35,317 nucleotides of DNA from an uncultured Bacteroidales bacterium (GCA_944326365.1 CALVDR010000028.1:1-35317); one strand, 5' to 3'. Counted from the first letter of the stretch, positions 26,016 to 35,310 are shown. Numbers and translations: made by a program. The notes: generated by a model from the sequence alone, not told the origin.

Positions 26016-26441
26016 TCATCTCAGAATCATGACTATCACTCCGATCCTGTATGATTGGTTCCAGAGCTTGATTTTACCGCTGTCCGAATCGTAGTCCTGC
26101 ACCTCGAATTCCAGCCCAGATCTGGACTTGACATCGTCACGTGTCGTGTAGACTACATCTGCGGTCAGGGTACCGCCAGGTTCCGGCATTTTTCCGCACC
26201 TGAGCACGAAATAGTCCGCCATATTGTCATCCGTCACCCAGAATTCCTTCCTGTCTTCGTTGAAACCCATCTGGAAATTCTCCTCATCGTACCTGACGGC
26301 ATAGCTTCCTTTCACCATCAGCCCTATATCGCTGTTCTCCTGAAGCTTTTCGAATCCGTATCCTTTCACGCAGCCGGAGACAGCCGCCAGACCGAAGGCC
26401 AATATTGCCGCAGGCAGTATGTCTTTAATTGCAGTTTTCAT
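26016..26441 (-). CDS. Small lipoprotein of unknown function
   Basis: 141 residues from the ATG at 26441, which opens a lipoprotein signal (LAAVSGCVKG). An alternative in-frame ATG at 26474 overlaps the stop of the M6 peptidase as ATGA and would add eleven residues before the signal. The mature part is a short, mostly beta domain with YAVRYDEENFQMGFNEDRKEFWVTDDNMADYF and a C-terminal hydrophobic strand. I do not recognise the family. The tight link to the peptidase suggests a joint role, perhaps as a chaperone, inhibitor or binding partner, but nothing in the sequence shows which. Confidence 0.75.
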   Translation of the reverse strand: MKTAIKDILPAAILAFGLAAVSGCVKGYGFEKLQENSDIGLMVKGSYAVRYDEENFQMGFNEDRKEFWVTDDNMADYFVLRCGKMPEPGGTLTADVVYTTRDDVKSRSGLEFEVQDYDSDSGKIKLWNQSYRIGVIVMILR

Positions 26442-26470
26442 ATCCGAAATCGTATGTTTTCCCCGGCATG

Positions 26471-28717
26471 TCATTCCCCGGCCGATATGGTTATGGTCTT
26501 GGTGACGATGCTTTTGCTTCCGTCACTGTATATTATTTCAGCCCTCATCTCTCCTGAGCCTGACGGGGTGTAATAGCAGCTTCCGTCTACGGAAATCTCC
26601 TCTCCGTCCATATACCATACTACGGCTTCCGCATCGTAGGCATTGTAGAGTCTCAGAGGGAATCTGCTTCCTGCCGGAAACGTCCCGTCATCGTTTCTCT
26701 CCACATAGCCGAGGTAGATGAAAGGGCAGTTCTGGTCTCTGGCGCGCCGTGTCGTGAAATTGCAGTCCAGTTCCTTGCTCTGCGTGTCTTCGTCGGTGAA
26801 TGTTATGTCGCATTTGTATGGAGTCAGAGGAGTCAGGCCTTCTATGACTACGGCATATTCGTTTCCTCTGTACGGGAGGACTTTCATGGTCCTGTATTCA
26901 TCGTTGCCGGAACTTTTCTTCCATCTGACAGTCGCTTCTCCGGTGTAGCCCGCCTCCGAAGTCCATGAGATGACGGCTGCATCCTGATAAATCTCGGAAG
27001 AGACCAGGGCAGGTCTCGGCAGTTCTCCCGTAAATTCGCTGACAGTCATCCTGATATTCTCCCCGTCCCTCTCTATATCCGTGATGGCCAGTGGCGATGA
27101 TGTCCCGTCCCAGAATACGAATGCAGGTTCTGTGAGAGCCGAGAATGATGTGTATTCCGAAGAACCGGTGACGTAAGGATAGAATACCTTGGCTACGTTC
27201 TGCCTGTTTCCGGATGCCGTATTCCTTACTGTAGGGTCCGCTTCGACCAGATCGGCGCACTGATGCTCCGGGTTGCAGTTCACTTCGTTGTATTTCCACC
27301 TTTCGGCTGCCGTAAGATCCTTCTTGTAGGCGGTTGAATAGCCGGAACTGTTCCCTGACTTGTCGATATGGTATATGAGCAGTCCGCTCCCTCCGATATA
27401 TTCGTCCCATCCTTCTGCCGCCCGGCATTCGAAAAGGAAATATTCACCTTCAGTACCGGTCTCCATTTTATAATATTGGCCTGAACGGCCAATGGGTTCG
27501 AGTACATGCGTCCCGACGGTCAGGGGTATGGCTTCGAAGATGCCGATTTCATCACGTTCGGGGGCATTGAAATTCGGCGGGGTGTTCCCTCCGTTGTTTG
27601 CATTCCCTCCATCCATCAGGGCCGTGGACCCCCATAGCGCATCCGACTGTCCGCCGCTCTGTTCGTAATCGGTGTCGTAGTAGTCAGACAGACCGAGAGT
27701 GTGGCTGAATTCATGGCAGAATGTGCCTATACCGGCCATGCGGTACTGGTTCGACGAGCCTGAAACGCGGCTGAGTTCTGCGGTGCAGGCGTATCTGTTG
27801 ATGGTTTTCCCGTCCAAATTCAGGCTTATGCCGGCTCCGTCCTTTATGTACCAGGCATGGGACCATATATGGCTGTCTCCTGCTCCTTCGGCCTCATCGC
27901 CGCCGGCGAAGAACACGAATACATTGTCCACTTCTCCGTTTCCGTCATCATCGTATTTCGAAAAATCTATCTGGCTGTCTGCCAGCTGACAGGCTTCCTT
28001 TATCATCTGGGCAGCGTTCAGGTCATGTCCGTCGCTGCCGTTGGCACCGTAGTGGGCATATCCCTGTGAGAGTGTGACTATATCGCTTACATCGAAAGAG
28101 AATGTGGCCTGTCCGCCGAACTGGCTGTTGAAATAGTCTGTGGCAGAGCCTGACGCTCCGTTCCGGCTGTACCCAGGCTCGGTGAGCATTTTCACGAAGG
28201 CTTCCCTGGTGTTCGCCGCATCGAATTTAAGGTCTGCGAACTGGGCGAGAATGACTATGCCGTGCCTTTCTCCGGCTGTGTTGTCATTCTTAGTGACAGG
28301 TCCTCGGGCGGCTTTCATGCGGACCATAATATTGTCCTCTGTACAGTCATTGGCCGGATGCCGTGCGGCGGAGGCCATAGTCCTCAGCCTTTCGTAAGGG
28401 ATGACGCGGCTGGCGGATATGATATCGGCCGGAACGTCGGAGCCTGCCCGGTATTCTGTCAGGGTTCTGGTTCCGTCATTGCCGTATACGGCATAATAAT
28501 ACCATCCGTCCGGGGCTTGTCCTATGGCGCAGCCGTCAGCGGTGGTGAGTATCTTCATGAATTCGTCGCCTCTGAGTCTGGCAGTGAGGGAGGTGCCGTC
28601 AGGCTGGAATATCAGGATATCTCCCCGGATCGCCGGTCTGGCGCTGCTGACCGGTGCTGCCAGGAGGCAGAAGAACAGTATCGCTGCAAGTCCCGTATTT
28701 ATCCACCTGTTTTTCAT
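26471..28717 (-). CDS. M6-family (immune inhibitor A-like) secreted metallopeptidase
   Basis: 748 residues from the ATG at 28717 (MKNRWINTGLAAILFFCLL, a signal peptide); an upstream in-frame start at 28759 is less likely. The zinc site HEFSHTLGLSD (His335, Glu336, His339, Asp345) has the HExxHxxGxxD form of M6 peptidases. Preceding it are the M6 features GIVILAQFAD, ATDYFNSQFGGQATFSFDVSD and an Asp-rich Ca-binding-like DDDGNGEVDNVFVFFAGG. A fibronectin III-like domain (about 540-650) and a final beta domain (about 660-748) close the protein. It is most likely secreted to the periplasm or outside and degrades proteins, for example host or matrix protein. No type IX secretion C-terminal signal is obvious. 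Confidence 0.9.
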   Translation of the reverse strand: MKNRWINTGLAAILFFCLLAAPVSSARPAIRGDILIFQPDGTSLTARLRGDEFMKILTTADGCAIGQAPDGWYYYAVYGNDGTRTLTEYRAGSDVPADIISASRVIPYERLRTMASAARHPANDCTEDNIMVRMKAARGPVTKNDNTAGERHGIVILAQFADLKFDAANTREAFVKMLTEPGYSRNGASGSATDYFNSQFGGQATFSFDVSDIVTLSQGYAHYGANGSDGHDLNAAQMIKEACQLADSQIDFSKYDDDGNGEVDNVFVFFAGGDEAEGAGDSHIWSHAWYIKDGAGISLNLDGKTINRYACTAELSRVSGSSNQYRMAGIGTFCHEFSHTLGLSDYYDTDYEQSGGQSDALWGSTALMDGGNANNGGNTPPNFNAPERDEIGIFEAIPLTVGTHVLEPIGRSGQYYKMETGTEGEYFLFECRAAEGWDEYIGGSGLLIYHIDKSGNSSGYSTAYKKDLTAAERWKYNEVNCNPEHQCADLVEADPTVRNTASGNRQNVAKVFYPYVTGSSEYTSFSALTEPAFVFWDGTSSPLAITDIERDGENIRMTVSEFTGELPRPALVSSEIYQDAAVISWTSEAGYTGEATVRWKKSSGNDEYRTMKVLPYRGNEYAVVIEGLTPLTPYKCDITFTDEDTQSKELDCNFTTRRARDQNCPFIYLGYVERNDDGTFPAGSRFPLRLYNAYDAEAVVWYMDGEEISVDGSCYYTPSGSGEMRAEIIYSDGSKSIVTKTITISAGE

Positions 28718-28731
28718 AATAAAAAAAATGT

Positions 28732-28739
28732 TACCTTTG
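28732..28739 (+). promoter_or_regulatory. -7 box of the PCMD-like gene
   Basis: TACCTTTG matches TAnnTTTG and lies 35 nt before the ATG at 28775, in the 57-nt gap between the divergent M6 and PCMD-like genes. The -33 element is not clear. Confidence 0.4.
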
Positions 28740-28774
28740 TCATCGGCAATAATCTGCATATTTAGTCATTTTTT

Positions 28775-29785
28775 ATGAGACGGACAATTATTTTTTTCTT
28801 AACCATTCTTGTCATGCAGACCCTGTCTGTGTCTTTTGTGTCCGCGCAGGAAACCGATGCTTCTTGCGGCGGCGCGGCGGTTTCATGTGATATCGTAAAG
28901 GCTGTCAACGAGTACGGCACACTGGACCGGTGGTCTGTCCGCGAGGTGAAGGAATCGGGGATTATAGGCGGAAAGGTATCGCAGCTTTTCGAATTCTACG
29001 GTGACCAGGAGGTCGTCAGGACCAGAGAGCCATATGTGGCTCCGGAGGGATATCTGTGGAGGACGAACAATGTTCTGGCTGTGGTGGCCGGGGTGACAAA
29101 GACCAGCAACACTGTCTATCCCGAGAAGCGTGGGGACGGGTATTGCGCCAGACTGGAGACCCATATGGAGTCCGTGAAGGTAATGGGTATGATCAATATG
29201 GATGTGACGTGTCAGGGCGCGTTCTTCATCGGAAGTCTCGAAGAGCCTATCAGGGACACCAAGGCCCCGATGACCAAGGTCATGTACGGGGTGCCTTTCG
29301 AAGGCAGGCCGTCCGCCCTGGTTTTCGATTACAAGGCCGATGTGGGGCATGAGGTGATCCGAGGTACGGGATTTTCCCCGAAAAAGGAAATGGGATATCC
29401 GGATTATCCTATGGTTTTCATGATGCTTCAGAAGCGTTGGGAGGAGGCTGACGGTTCGGTGCATGCCCTTCGTGTGGGTTCTGCCATATATCGTTTCGAT
29501 GAGAGTGTTCCGGAGTGGGTGGACGGATTCCGTCTGGATGTTGCATACGGAGACATTACGGGGGAGCCGTTTTACCGGGATTATATGGGATTGAAGACGG
29601 ATCCGGAGACTGCTTTCTATACAGTGAACAGCGAGGGAAAGAAGGTGCTGGTGGAGGAGGATGGCTGGGCTTCGGCCGATGATGAGCCGAACTGGCTGAT
29701 TCTTACTTTTCTGGCGAGTTCGCAGCCTGCCTTTTACGGTGGTGTCGGCAATATTCTCTGGCTCGACAATATCCGCATCGAATAG
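28775..29785 (+). CDS. PCMD-like (putative carbohydrate metabolism domain) secreted protein
   Basis: 336 residues with a cleavable signal peptide (ending near VSFVSAQ). The bulk is a beta-sandwich with WSVREVKESGIIGGKVSQLFEFYG, GDGYCARLETHMESVKVMGM, GAFFIGSLEEPIRDTKAPMTKVMYGVPFEGRP and the C-terminal GGVGNILWLDNIRIE. This pattern fits the Bacteroidetes PCMD domain (PF13201), which is thought to bind or act on glycans; its chemistry is not established. The position and the final 'LWLDNI' strand are typical. It is transcribed away from the M6 peptidase and ends at the hairpin at 29835. It is not part of the xylose operon, which runs the other way. Confidence 0.75.
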   Translation: MRRTIIFFLTILVMQTLSVSFVSAQETDASCGGAAVSCDIVKAVNEYGTLDRWSVREVKESGIIGGKVSQLFEFYGDQEVVRTREPYVAPEGYLWRTNNVLAVVAGVTKTSNTVYPEKRGDGYCARLETHMESVKVMGMINMDVTCQGAFFIGSLEEPIRDTKAPMTKVMYGVPFEGRPSALVFDYKADVGHEVIRGTGFSPKKEMGYPDYPMVFMMLQKRWEEADGSVHALRVGSAIYRFDESVPEWVDGFRLDVAYGDITGEPFYRDYMGLKTDPETAFYTVNSEGKKVLVEEDGWASADDEPNWLILTFLASSQPAFYGGVGNILWLDNIRIE

Positions 29786-29791
29786 TTTCCT

Positions 29792-29829
29792 GTTCCTGCG
29801 GATTCGTTTGTTTCCGTTCCTGCGGATTC
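29792..29829. repeat. Short direct repeat after the PCMD-like gene
   Basis: GTTCCTGCGGATTC occurs at 29792-29805 and again at 29816-29829, 24 nt apart, right after the stop codon. It looks like a small tandem duplication with no evident role. Confidence 0.6.
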
Positions 29830-29834
29830 ATGTA

Positions 29835-29881
29835 GACAAAATGCTTCCGGCCGATTGCAAATCAGCCGGAAGCATTTTGTC
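29835..29881. terminator. Bidirectional hairpin terminator between convergent genes
   Basis: A perfect 17-bp stem (GACAAAATGCTTCCGGC at 29835-29851, complement at 29865-29881) with a 13-nt loop lies between the stops of the PCMD-like gene (29785) and the xylose transporter (29922). T runs lie in both arms, so it can serve both strands. Confidence 0.8.
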
Positions 29882-29921
29882 GAGGATGCCACAAAAGAAG
29901 TGAAACCACCCTTTTGAGTCC

Positions 29922-31331
29922 TTATTTTTTCCACAGAGCCGACATCTCTTCAAGCGTCTTTCCTTTCGTCTCAGGGACGAATTTCCAGACGAATACGATG
30001 GAGAGCAGCGCCATGATCGCATAAATCAGATATGTGCCGCCGACACTCCAGGCACTCAGAGACGGGAAAGTCGATGAGACGAGGAAATTCGATACCCATT
30101 GCATCGCTACAGCGATGGCGACTGCCTGCGAACGGATAGTGTTCGGGAATATTTCCGAAATGAGCACCCAGCAGATCGGGCCCCATGACATCATGAAGGA
30201 TGCGGTGTATATGATGATGAATATCAGTGCTCCTATGCCTATCATATCCGTGAACGAGAATATGGCCAGGGCTATCATTCCTGTCATCATGCCGGTCGAG
30301 CCTATGATCAGCAGAGGTTTCCTGCCGAACTTGTCCACAGTGAAGATGGCTACGAGCGTGAAGATGATATTCACTATTCCCATCACTACCGTCTGCATCA
30401 TGGATGCATCCCCGCTTGCTCCGAGACTTTCGAAAATCCGCGGCGCGTAGTAGAGAACCACATTGATTCCTATTGCCTGCTGGAAAAACGAAAGCAGGAC
30501 TCCTACGATGATCACTCCTATGCCGTATGACAGAAGTTTCTCCCGTTTCTCCACGAGATTTCCTTTGATTTCAGAGAGCACGCGGGCGCCTTCTTCACTT
30601 CCGTTTATTCTGGTCAGGATCTTGAGTGCGGAACTTTCCTTTCCCTTCATCACGAGGAAACGCGGAGTTTCCGGAACCAGAAAGACCAGGAAAAAGAAAG
30701 CAGCGGCAGGGAATGCATTGCTCAGGAACATTCTTCTCCATCCGATTTCCACCATCGCGGCCTGGATACCTTCAGGAGTGTCTGCCAGATTGTTCCTGAT
30801 GAGATAGTTTACGAAATAGACTACGAGCATACCGAAGATGATGGCGAACTGGTTGCACGAGACCAGGGTACCACGGATGTTTGCAGGTGATATCTCTGCG
30901 ATGTACATGGGGCAGATGGCTGAAGCCAGACCTACGCCTATGCCTCCGATGATCCTGTAGATGTTGAACGCAATCAGAAGACTGAGTGACGGTTCTCCGT
31001 ATGGGAGAATTCCGCTCTCCGGCCTCCATGATCCGATGGATGCCACGAAGAACAGTATACCGGCCAGCAGCAGGGCTTTTTTCCTGCCTACTGACGATGC
31101 GATCATTCCTGAGATCGCTCCGCCTATGATACAGCCCAACAGGGCGCTGGACACTGTGAAACCATGAAGGAGCTTCGTGTAGGTGAAGTCTGTCGCGCCT
31201 TTGAAGAATGTATCCAAGGCCTGCTCGGCCCCGGATATGACGGCTGTGTCATACCCGAAGAGCAGGCCTCCGATGACGGCGATGAGCACTATCGAAAACA
31301 GATAGGCGCTGTTCTGACCGTTTGAACCCAT
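29922..31331 (-). CDS. xylE: D-xylose:proton symporter, MFS sugar porter
   Basis: 469 residues with twelve predicted membrane segments. Sugar-porter marks are GGLLFGYDTAVISGA in helix 1, GRKKALLLAG and FGRKPLLIIG in the two inter-helix loops, PETPRFLV before the central loop, QQAIGINVVLYYAPRIF in helix 7, and the end motif VPETKGKTLEEM. It brings xylose into the cytoplasm with protons. The start is 2 nt after the xylose isomerase stop, which makes co-transcription nearly certain and supports xylose as the substrate; related pentoses or glucose cannot be excluded. The hairpin at 29835-29881 ends the transcript. Confidence 0.92.
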   Translation of the reverse strand: MGSNGQNSAYLFSIVLIAVIGGLLFGYDTAVISGAEQALDTFFKGATDFTYTKLLHGFTVSSALLGCIIGGAISGMIASSVGRKKALLLAGILFFVASIGSWRPESGILPYGEPSLSLLIAFNIYRIIGGIGVGLASAICPMYIAEISPANIRGTLVSCNQFAIIFGMLVVYFVNYLIRNNLADTPEGIQAAMVEIGWRRMFLSNAFPAAAFFFLVFLVPETPRFLVMKGKESSALKILTRINGSEEGARVLSEIKGNLVEKREKLLSYGIGVIIVGVLLSFFQQAIGINVVLYYAPRIFESLGASGDASMMQTVVMGIVNIIFTLVAIFTVDKFGRKPLLIIGSTGMMTGMIALAIFSFTDMIGIGALIFIIIYTASFMMSWGPICWVLISEIFPNTIRSQAVAIAVAMQWVSNFLVSSTFPSLSAWSVGGTYLIYAIMALLSIVFVWKFVPETKGKTLEEMSALWKK

Positions 31332-31333
31332 GA

Positions 31334-32653
31334 CTATCGGATGTAGAGGTTTACGAGTGTCTCGTAAAGTTCCTGTTTCCCGCTGATCATCTCAGGCTCG
31401 CCATGTTTGCGTGCATAGTCAGCCACTTCTTCAAGACTCATCTCTCCGTTTTCGAATTTCTTTCCTTCGCCTGAGTCGTATGAAGCATATCTGTCATGCA
31501 GCATCTTCTCGTAGTCGGAATTTTCAAGCAGGTCGGCAGCTATCAGAAGTGCCCTGGCCATGATATCCATGCCTGAAATGTGTGCTATGAAGATGTCCTC
31601 CAGGTCGGTAGAGTTCCTCCTCGTCTTGGCGTCGAAGTTCGAACCTCCGCCCATATAACCGCCTCCGCGGATGATGACCATCATGGCCTGTACGAGTTCA
31701 TAGAGGTCCACAGGGAACTGGTCGGTGTCCCATCCGTTCTGGTAGTCGCCTCTGTTCGCATCGATGGATCCGAGCATTCCTGCATCTACGGCACACTGAA
31801 GCTCATGCTCGAAAGTATGTCCTGCGAGGATGGCGTGGTTTACTTCGATATTGACCTTGAAGTCCTTGTCGAGTCCGTTGGCGCGGAGGAAGCCGATGAC
31901 TGTCTCGGTATCCACGTCATACTGATGCTTCATCGGCTCCATAGGCTTGGGTTCGATGAGGAAGTTTCCCTTGAAACCTTTTGCCCTGGCGTAGTCGCGG
32001 GCCTTTGTGAGCATGGTAGCCAGATGGGCCTTTTCCCTTTTCATGTCAGTGTTCAGGAGAGACATGTAGCCTTCGCGTCCGCCCCAGAAGACATAGTTTT
32101 CTCCTCCGAGTTCTATAGTGGCATCGATGGCGTTCTTGATCTGGAGCATGGCTCTGGCTGCAGTAGGGAAGTCCGGGTTTGTAGCCGCACCGTTCATGTA
32201 TCTTGGATGGCCGAATACGTTGGCTGTCCCCCACAGAAGCTTGATGCCGGTCTCTGCCTGTTTCTGTTTGGCGTAAGCCACTATGTCCTTCATGTTTTTC
32301 TCGTACTCTTCCGGAGTCTTGCCTTCCTCTATGAGGTCGACATCGTGGAAGCAATAGTATTCGAAACCTATTTTCTGCATGATTTCGAAACCGGCATCCA
32401 TCTTTGCCTTGGCCCTTTCCAGAGCCGTAGCGCCTTCATTCCACGGGAATTTCTTCGTTCCTGTCCCGAACTGGTCCGAGCCGTCAGCCCCCAGAGTATG
32501 CCACCATGCCATTGAAAAACGGAGCCAGTCTTTCATTTTCTTGCCATGGACCATTCTTTCAGGCTCATAATAGTGGAATGCCATTGGATTCTTGCTGGCC
32601 GTACCTTCGAAAGGTATCTTGCCGATGTTAGGGAAAAATTCTTTTGTTGCCAT
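31334..32653 (-). CDS. xylA: Xylose isomerase
   Basis: 439 residues, the size of class II xylose isomerases. It converts D-xylose to D-xylulose in the cytoplasm with two divalent metals. The catalytic His and Asp are in [10 protein letters not shown] (about 101-104), metal Glu and Lys in [15 protein letters not shown], further metal ligands in [16 protein letters not shown] and [18 protein letters not shown], and the last metal Asp in [11 protein letters not shown]. All are intact. It lies 53 nt after xylB in an AT-rich gap without an obvious terminator, and 2 nt before the transporter. Confidence 0.98.
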   Translation of the reverse strand: MATKEFFPNIGKIPFEGTASKNPMAFHYYEPERMVHGKKMKDWLRFSMAWWHTLGADGSDQFGTGTKKFPWNEGATALERAKAKMDAGFEIMQKIGFEYYCFHDVDLIEEGKTPEEYEKNMKDIVAYAKQKQAETGIKLLWGTANVFGHPRYMNGAATNPDFPTAARAMLQIKNAIDATIELGGENYVFWGGREGYMSLLNTDMKREKAHLATMLTKARDYARAKGFKGNFLIEPKPMEPMKHQYDVDTETVIGFLRANGLDKDFKVNIEVNHAILAGHTFEHELQCAVDAGMLGSIDANRGDYQNGWDTDQFPVDLYELVQAMMVIIRGGGYMGGGSNFDAKTRRNSTDLEDIFIAHISGMDIMARALLIAADLLENSDYEKMLHDRYASYDSGEGKKFENGEMSLEEVADYARKHGEPEMISGKQELYETLVNLYIR

Positions 32654-32706
32654 AATTCTTTATTTTAAGTTATTTTGTTATTGTATTTTAAATGATTCTG
32701 TTACTG

Positions 32707-34182
32707 TCACAATAGCTTTCCAACCATGTTTTTCCATCTTTCGAAGCCTTCTTCCAGAGCCTCTTTGTCCTTTTCATACGGAGTCACGGTTTCCAGTTTT
32801 TCGAGAGAGGCGAAGGTCTCTTCCCTGCTCTTGTACAGACCTGCTCCCAGTGCCGCACCTCTGGCCGCTCCGAGTGCTCCGTCCGTGTCGTAGAGTTCTA
32901 TGTCCGCTCCTGTCAGTGTGGACAGCGTCTGACGGAACAGCGGAGACAGGAAAAGATTGGCTTTGCCGGCCCTTATGATATTGGGCTTCAGCCCAATTCC
33001 TTTCATGATGTCGATGCCGTACCGGAATGAGTATGCGATTCCTTCCTGCGTGGCTCTGAGCACGTGGGCGAGCGTATGGCGGTTCAGGTCCAGACCGCTG
33101 ACTGACGCTCCGGTGAATCTGTTTTCGAGTACCCGTTCTGCTCCGTTGCCGAAAGGCAGGACGCATACGCCTTCTGAGCCGGCCGGAGCGGTTGCAGCCA
33201 GGGCATTGATCTCGTCATAGCCGAGACTGCTGCAGAAGTTTCTCCTGATCCAGGCGTTCATGATCCCGGTTCCGTTTATACACAGGAGTATGCCGTATCT
33301 CGGAGCTTCGTGTTTGTGGCTGACATGGACGAATGTGTTCACTCTTGACAGCCTGTCGGCTTCCGGTGTATCGGTCACTCCGTAAACTACACCGCTGGTC
33401 CCTCCGGTGGCGGCGATTTCTCCCGGATCGAGTACGTTCAGGGAGAACGCGTTGTTCGGCTGGTCTCCGGCCCTGTATGATATCGGTGTCCCGGCTGGTA
33501 TCCCCAGGAGTTTTTCCGTTTCGCTGCCTGTCACTGCCTGTACGCCTATTGCCGGTACGGTATCAGGAATAAGCGATGACGGTATTCCGTAATATCCGCT
33601 GACGAAATCAGCTCTTTTTTCTTCCTTGAAATCCCATAGAATCTGCTCGGAAAGTCCGGTCTCGGTAGTATGGATGTCTCCTGACAGCATGTATGCTATG
33701 TAGTCTCCCGGGAGAAAGAATTTCTCCGTTTTCGCGAACGTTTCCTTTTCGTTCCTGATCACCCATGCCAGTTTCGATGCCGTGAAGTTTCCGGGTGAGT
33801 TCAGCAGGTGCTCCAGACATTTTTCATGTCCTATCTCCTGCATGGCCTCACGCCCGATTCCCACTGCTCTGGAATCGCACCAGATGATGGCGTCCCTGAC
33901 AGGTTTCCCGTCTTTCCCCAGACAGACCAGACCGTGCATCTGGTATGTGATGCCTATGCACCTGACGTCTGCAAGGCTGTGTTCTGCCCCTATTTTCCTG
34001 ATTCCTTCACATACATACTGCCACCACATTCCGGGATCCTGTTCGGCCCAGCCGTTCTGAAGCGCCTTTATCGGCATTTCAGATGACGGGTTCGTGGATG
34101 AGGCGATGCATTTCCCGCCGGCGATATCCAGCAGCGATACTTTTACGGATGAAGATCCGACATCTATTCCCAAACTTTTCAT
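32707..34182 (-). CDS. xylB: Xylulokinase (FGGY family)
   Basis: 491 residues. It phosphorylates D-xylulose to xylulose 5-phosphate for the pentose phosphate pathway. The N-terminal phosphate-binding loop is LGIDVGSSSVKVSLLD, the substrate region has YQMHGLVCLG and the catalytic-type Asp lies in SYRAGDQPNNAFSLN. ATP-site motifs GEIAATGGTSGVVYG and GALGAARGAALGAGLY are typical of FGGY xylulokinases. It begins 83 nt after the regulator stop, with no terminator seen, and precedes xylA, so the four genes appear to be one operon. The length is as expected. Confidence 0.95.
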   Translation of the reverse strand: MKSLGIDVGSSSVKVSLLDIAGGKCIASSTNPSSEMPIKALQNGWAEQDPGMWWQYVCEGIRKIGAEHSLADVRCIGITYQMHGLVCLGKDGKPVRDAIIWCDSRAVGIGREAMQEIGHEKCLEHLLNSPGNFTASKLAWVIRNEKETFAKTEKFFLPGDYIAYMLSGDIHTTETGLSEQILWDFKEEKRADFVSGYYGIPSSLIPDTVPAIGVQAVTGSETEKLLGIPAGTPISYRAGDQPNNAFSLNVLDPGEIAATGGTSGVVYGVTDTPEADRLSRVNTFVHVSHKHEAPRYGILLCINGTGIMNAWIRRNFCSSLGYDEINALAATAPAGSEGVCVLPFGNGAERVLENRFTGASVSGLDLNRHTLAHVLRATQEGIAYSFRYGIDIMKGIGLKPNIIRAGKANLFLSPLFRQTLSTLTGADIELYDTDGALGAARGAALGAGLYKSREETFASLEKLETVTPYEKDKEALEEGFERWKNMVGKLL

Positions 34183-34265
34183 TTTATCCGGTATTTCTGT
34201 TTTCCTGTCATGTGTTTCCCGGCCGCGTATGCTGTCCGGTGTCCGCTTTTTGTCTCTTCAGTGTG

Positions 34266-35024
34266 TCAGTACGTCCAGTTGTTTATGAAATTCAACTTGA
34301 ATTTGTCATTCATGGCCTTATGAAAGACTGTCTTGTTGAATATATAGAACTGCGCCGGCTTGTGAGAGACATTTTTTTCGAATTCGCCCGTAGGCGATAT
34401 GATGCCTGACGACAGGATCTTTTTCCTGAAATTGCGGTTGTCTATGCTTATTCCCACCACTGCTTCGAACAGGCTCTGCAGCTGATGGATAGTGAACTTT
34501 TTCGGGAGAAGCTCGAATGCCACAGGTGTATGGGTGATCTCGGCCTGCAATGCTGCCAGGGCGTCTGCGAGAATTTCCATGTGGTCCATGATCAGGTTCC
34601 TTACCGAGTCTACATCCACCCATCGCGCCCCTTTTCTTGTAGTATAGTTTATGATGCCCTGATTGAGTTTTACCAATGCATAATATCCGACAGTCACCAC
34701 GCGTCTGGTATTTATGCCATGGAACCGGCATATCCATTCCATTTCCTTTTCGCTTACCCTGTGGGGGTTCGAGAATATCTTGGTCTGTTTCAGATAAATG
34801 TTGCCCAGTCCTGTGAATTCTTCCAATACGCGGTTTGCGGCTTCCGGAAGTGTTTCGTTTTCGAGAATCATGGCCCCCGGGAGCTTCGGATCGTCGGCCA
34901 GCAGGTCATCGTACTGGTATTTGCGCTTTATGAGGAGGACTTTCAGTCTCTTGCCGTCGAATCCGAACACGGCGCAGTCGACCGATAGGGCTGAACTGGT
35001 TTCGATGCTTTTTGTGTTTGTCAT
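34266..35024 (-). CDS. Nudix-related (NrtR-type) transcriptional regulator, probable xylose regulator
   Basis: 252 residues from the ATG at 35024. A longer frame starting at a TTG (35048) is rejected because it would begin inside the -7 box. The N-terminal Nudix-like domain (about 10-145) reads VDCAVFGFDGKRLKVLLIKRKYQ and LPGAMILENETLPEAANRVLEEFTGL; the catalytic Nudix box is degenerate (no full GX5EX7REUXEE), as in NrtR-family regulators, where the domain senses a ligand. The C-terminal winged helix (about 165-240) has FTIHQLQSLFEAVVGISIDNRNFRKKIL, the DNA-binding part. In Bacteroides, Nudix-type regulators are known or predicted for arabinose and xylose genes, so control of xylBAE is a good inference; the ligand is not shown. 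Confidence 0.88.
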   Translation of the reverse strand: MTNTKSIETSSALSVDCAVFGFDGKRLKVLLIKRKYQYDDLLADDPKLPGAMILENETLPEAANRVLEEFTGLGNIYLKQTKIFSNPHRVSEKEMEWICRFHGINTRRVVTVGYYALVKLNQGIINYTTRKGARWVDVDSVRNLIMDHMEILADALAALQAEITHTPVAFELLPKKFTIHQLQSLFEAVVGISIDNRNFRKKILSSGIISPTGEFEKNVSHKPAQFYIFNKTVFHKAMNDKFKLNFINNWTY

Positions 35025-35045
35025 AGCTTTTCTTATGTGGCAATA

Positions 35046-35077
35046 CAAAATTAGGCTTATTGTACCAATATGACAAA
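35046..35077 (-). promoter_or_regulatory. Promoter of the regulator-xylBAE operon with candidate operator
   Basis: On the minus strand TTTG (35077-35074), 20 nt, TAATTTTG (35053-35046) match the Bacteroidetes consensus. Between the boxes, TTGT (35060-35063) and ACAA (35073-35076) form a short inverted repeat with a 9-nt spacer that could be the operator for autoregulation. The repeat is too short to be sure of. Confidence 0.65.
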
Positions 35078-35214
35078 CAAAGAGTAAAAATTACGCTAAG
35101 TCTGAACAAAGGTGTTGTGTATTAATTGATTATACGCTGTGTGCGAACACGGATAAATACATTTTTCCCGCCTGGGACTGCCAGACTGACGCCGCTACGG
35201 GCCGGCCACGTAGT

Positions 35215-35310
35215 TAACGTGAGTTCGATGAAAAGAACGGAGTGAATTTCAGAGAACTACCTCTTTTAGAGGATTCGTGGAACGAATCCGTAGGCAAGTC
35301 CTCCCATACG
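35215..35310 (-). repeat. Exact inverted 96-bp copy of the MITE-like element
   Basis: These 96 bp are the exact reverse complement of 21737-21832, including the hairpins GGATTCGT/ACGAATCC and CCTCT/AGAGG and the end TAACGTGAGTTCGATGAA. Identity ends at 35310 (CCCATACG, then AGAGGCC here against TAGGGGAGG in the other copy). The element may continue in altered form past the window edge. The 35078-35214 stretch before it holds nothing I recognise. Confidence 0.9.

Noticed and set aside
31580..32515. A 311-codon open frame on the plus strand
   Set aside because: It lies fully antisense to xylA, whose sequence and active site are unmistakable, and has no recognisable domain.
35078..35214. tRNA or small RNA near the right edge
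   Set aside because: I found no cloverleaf or clear hairpin with a promoter in this stretch.
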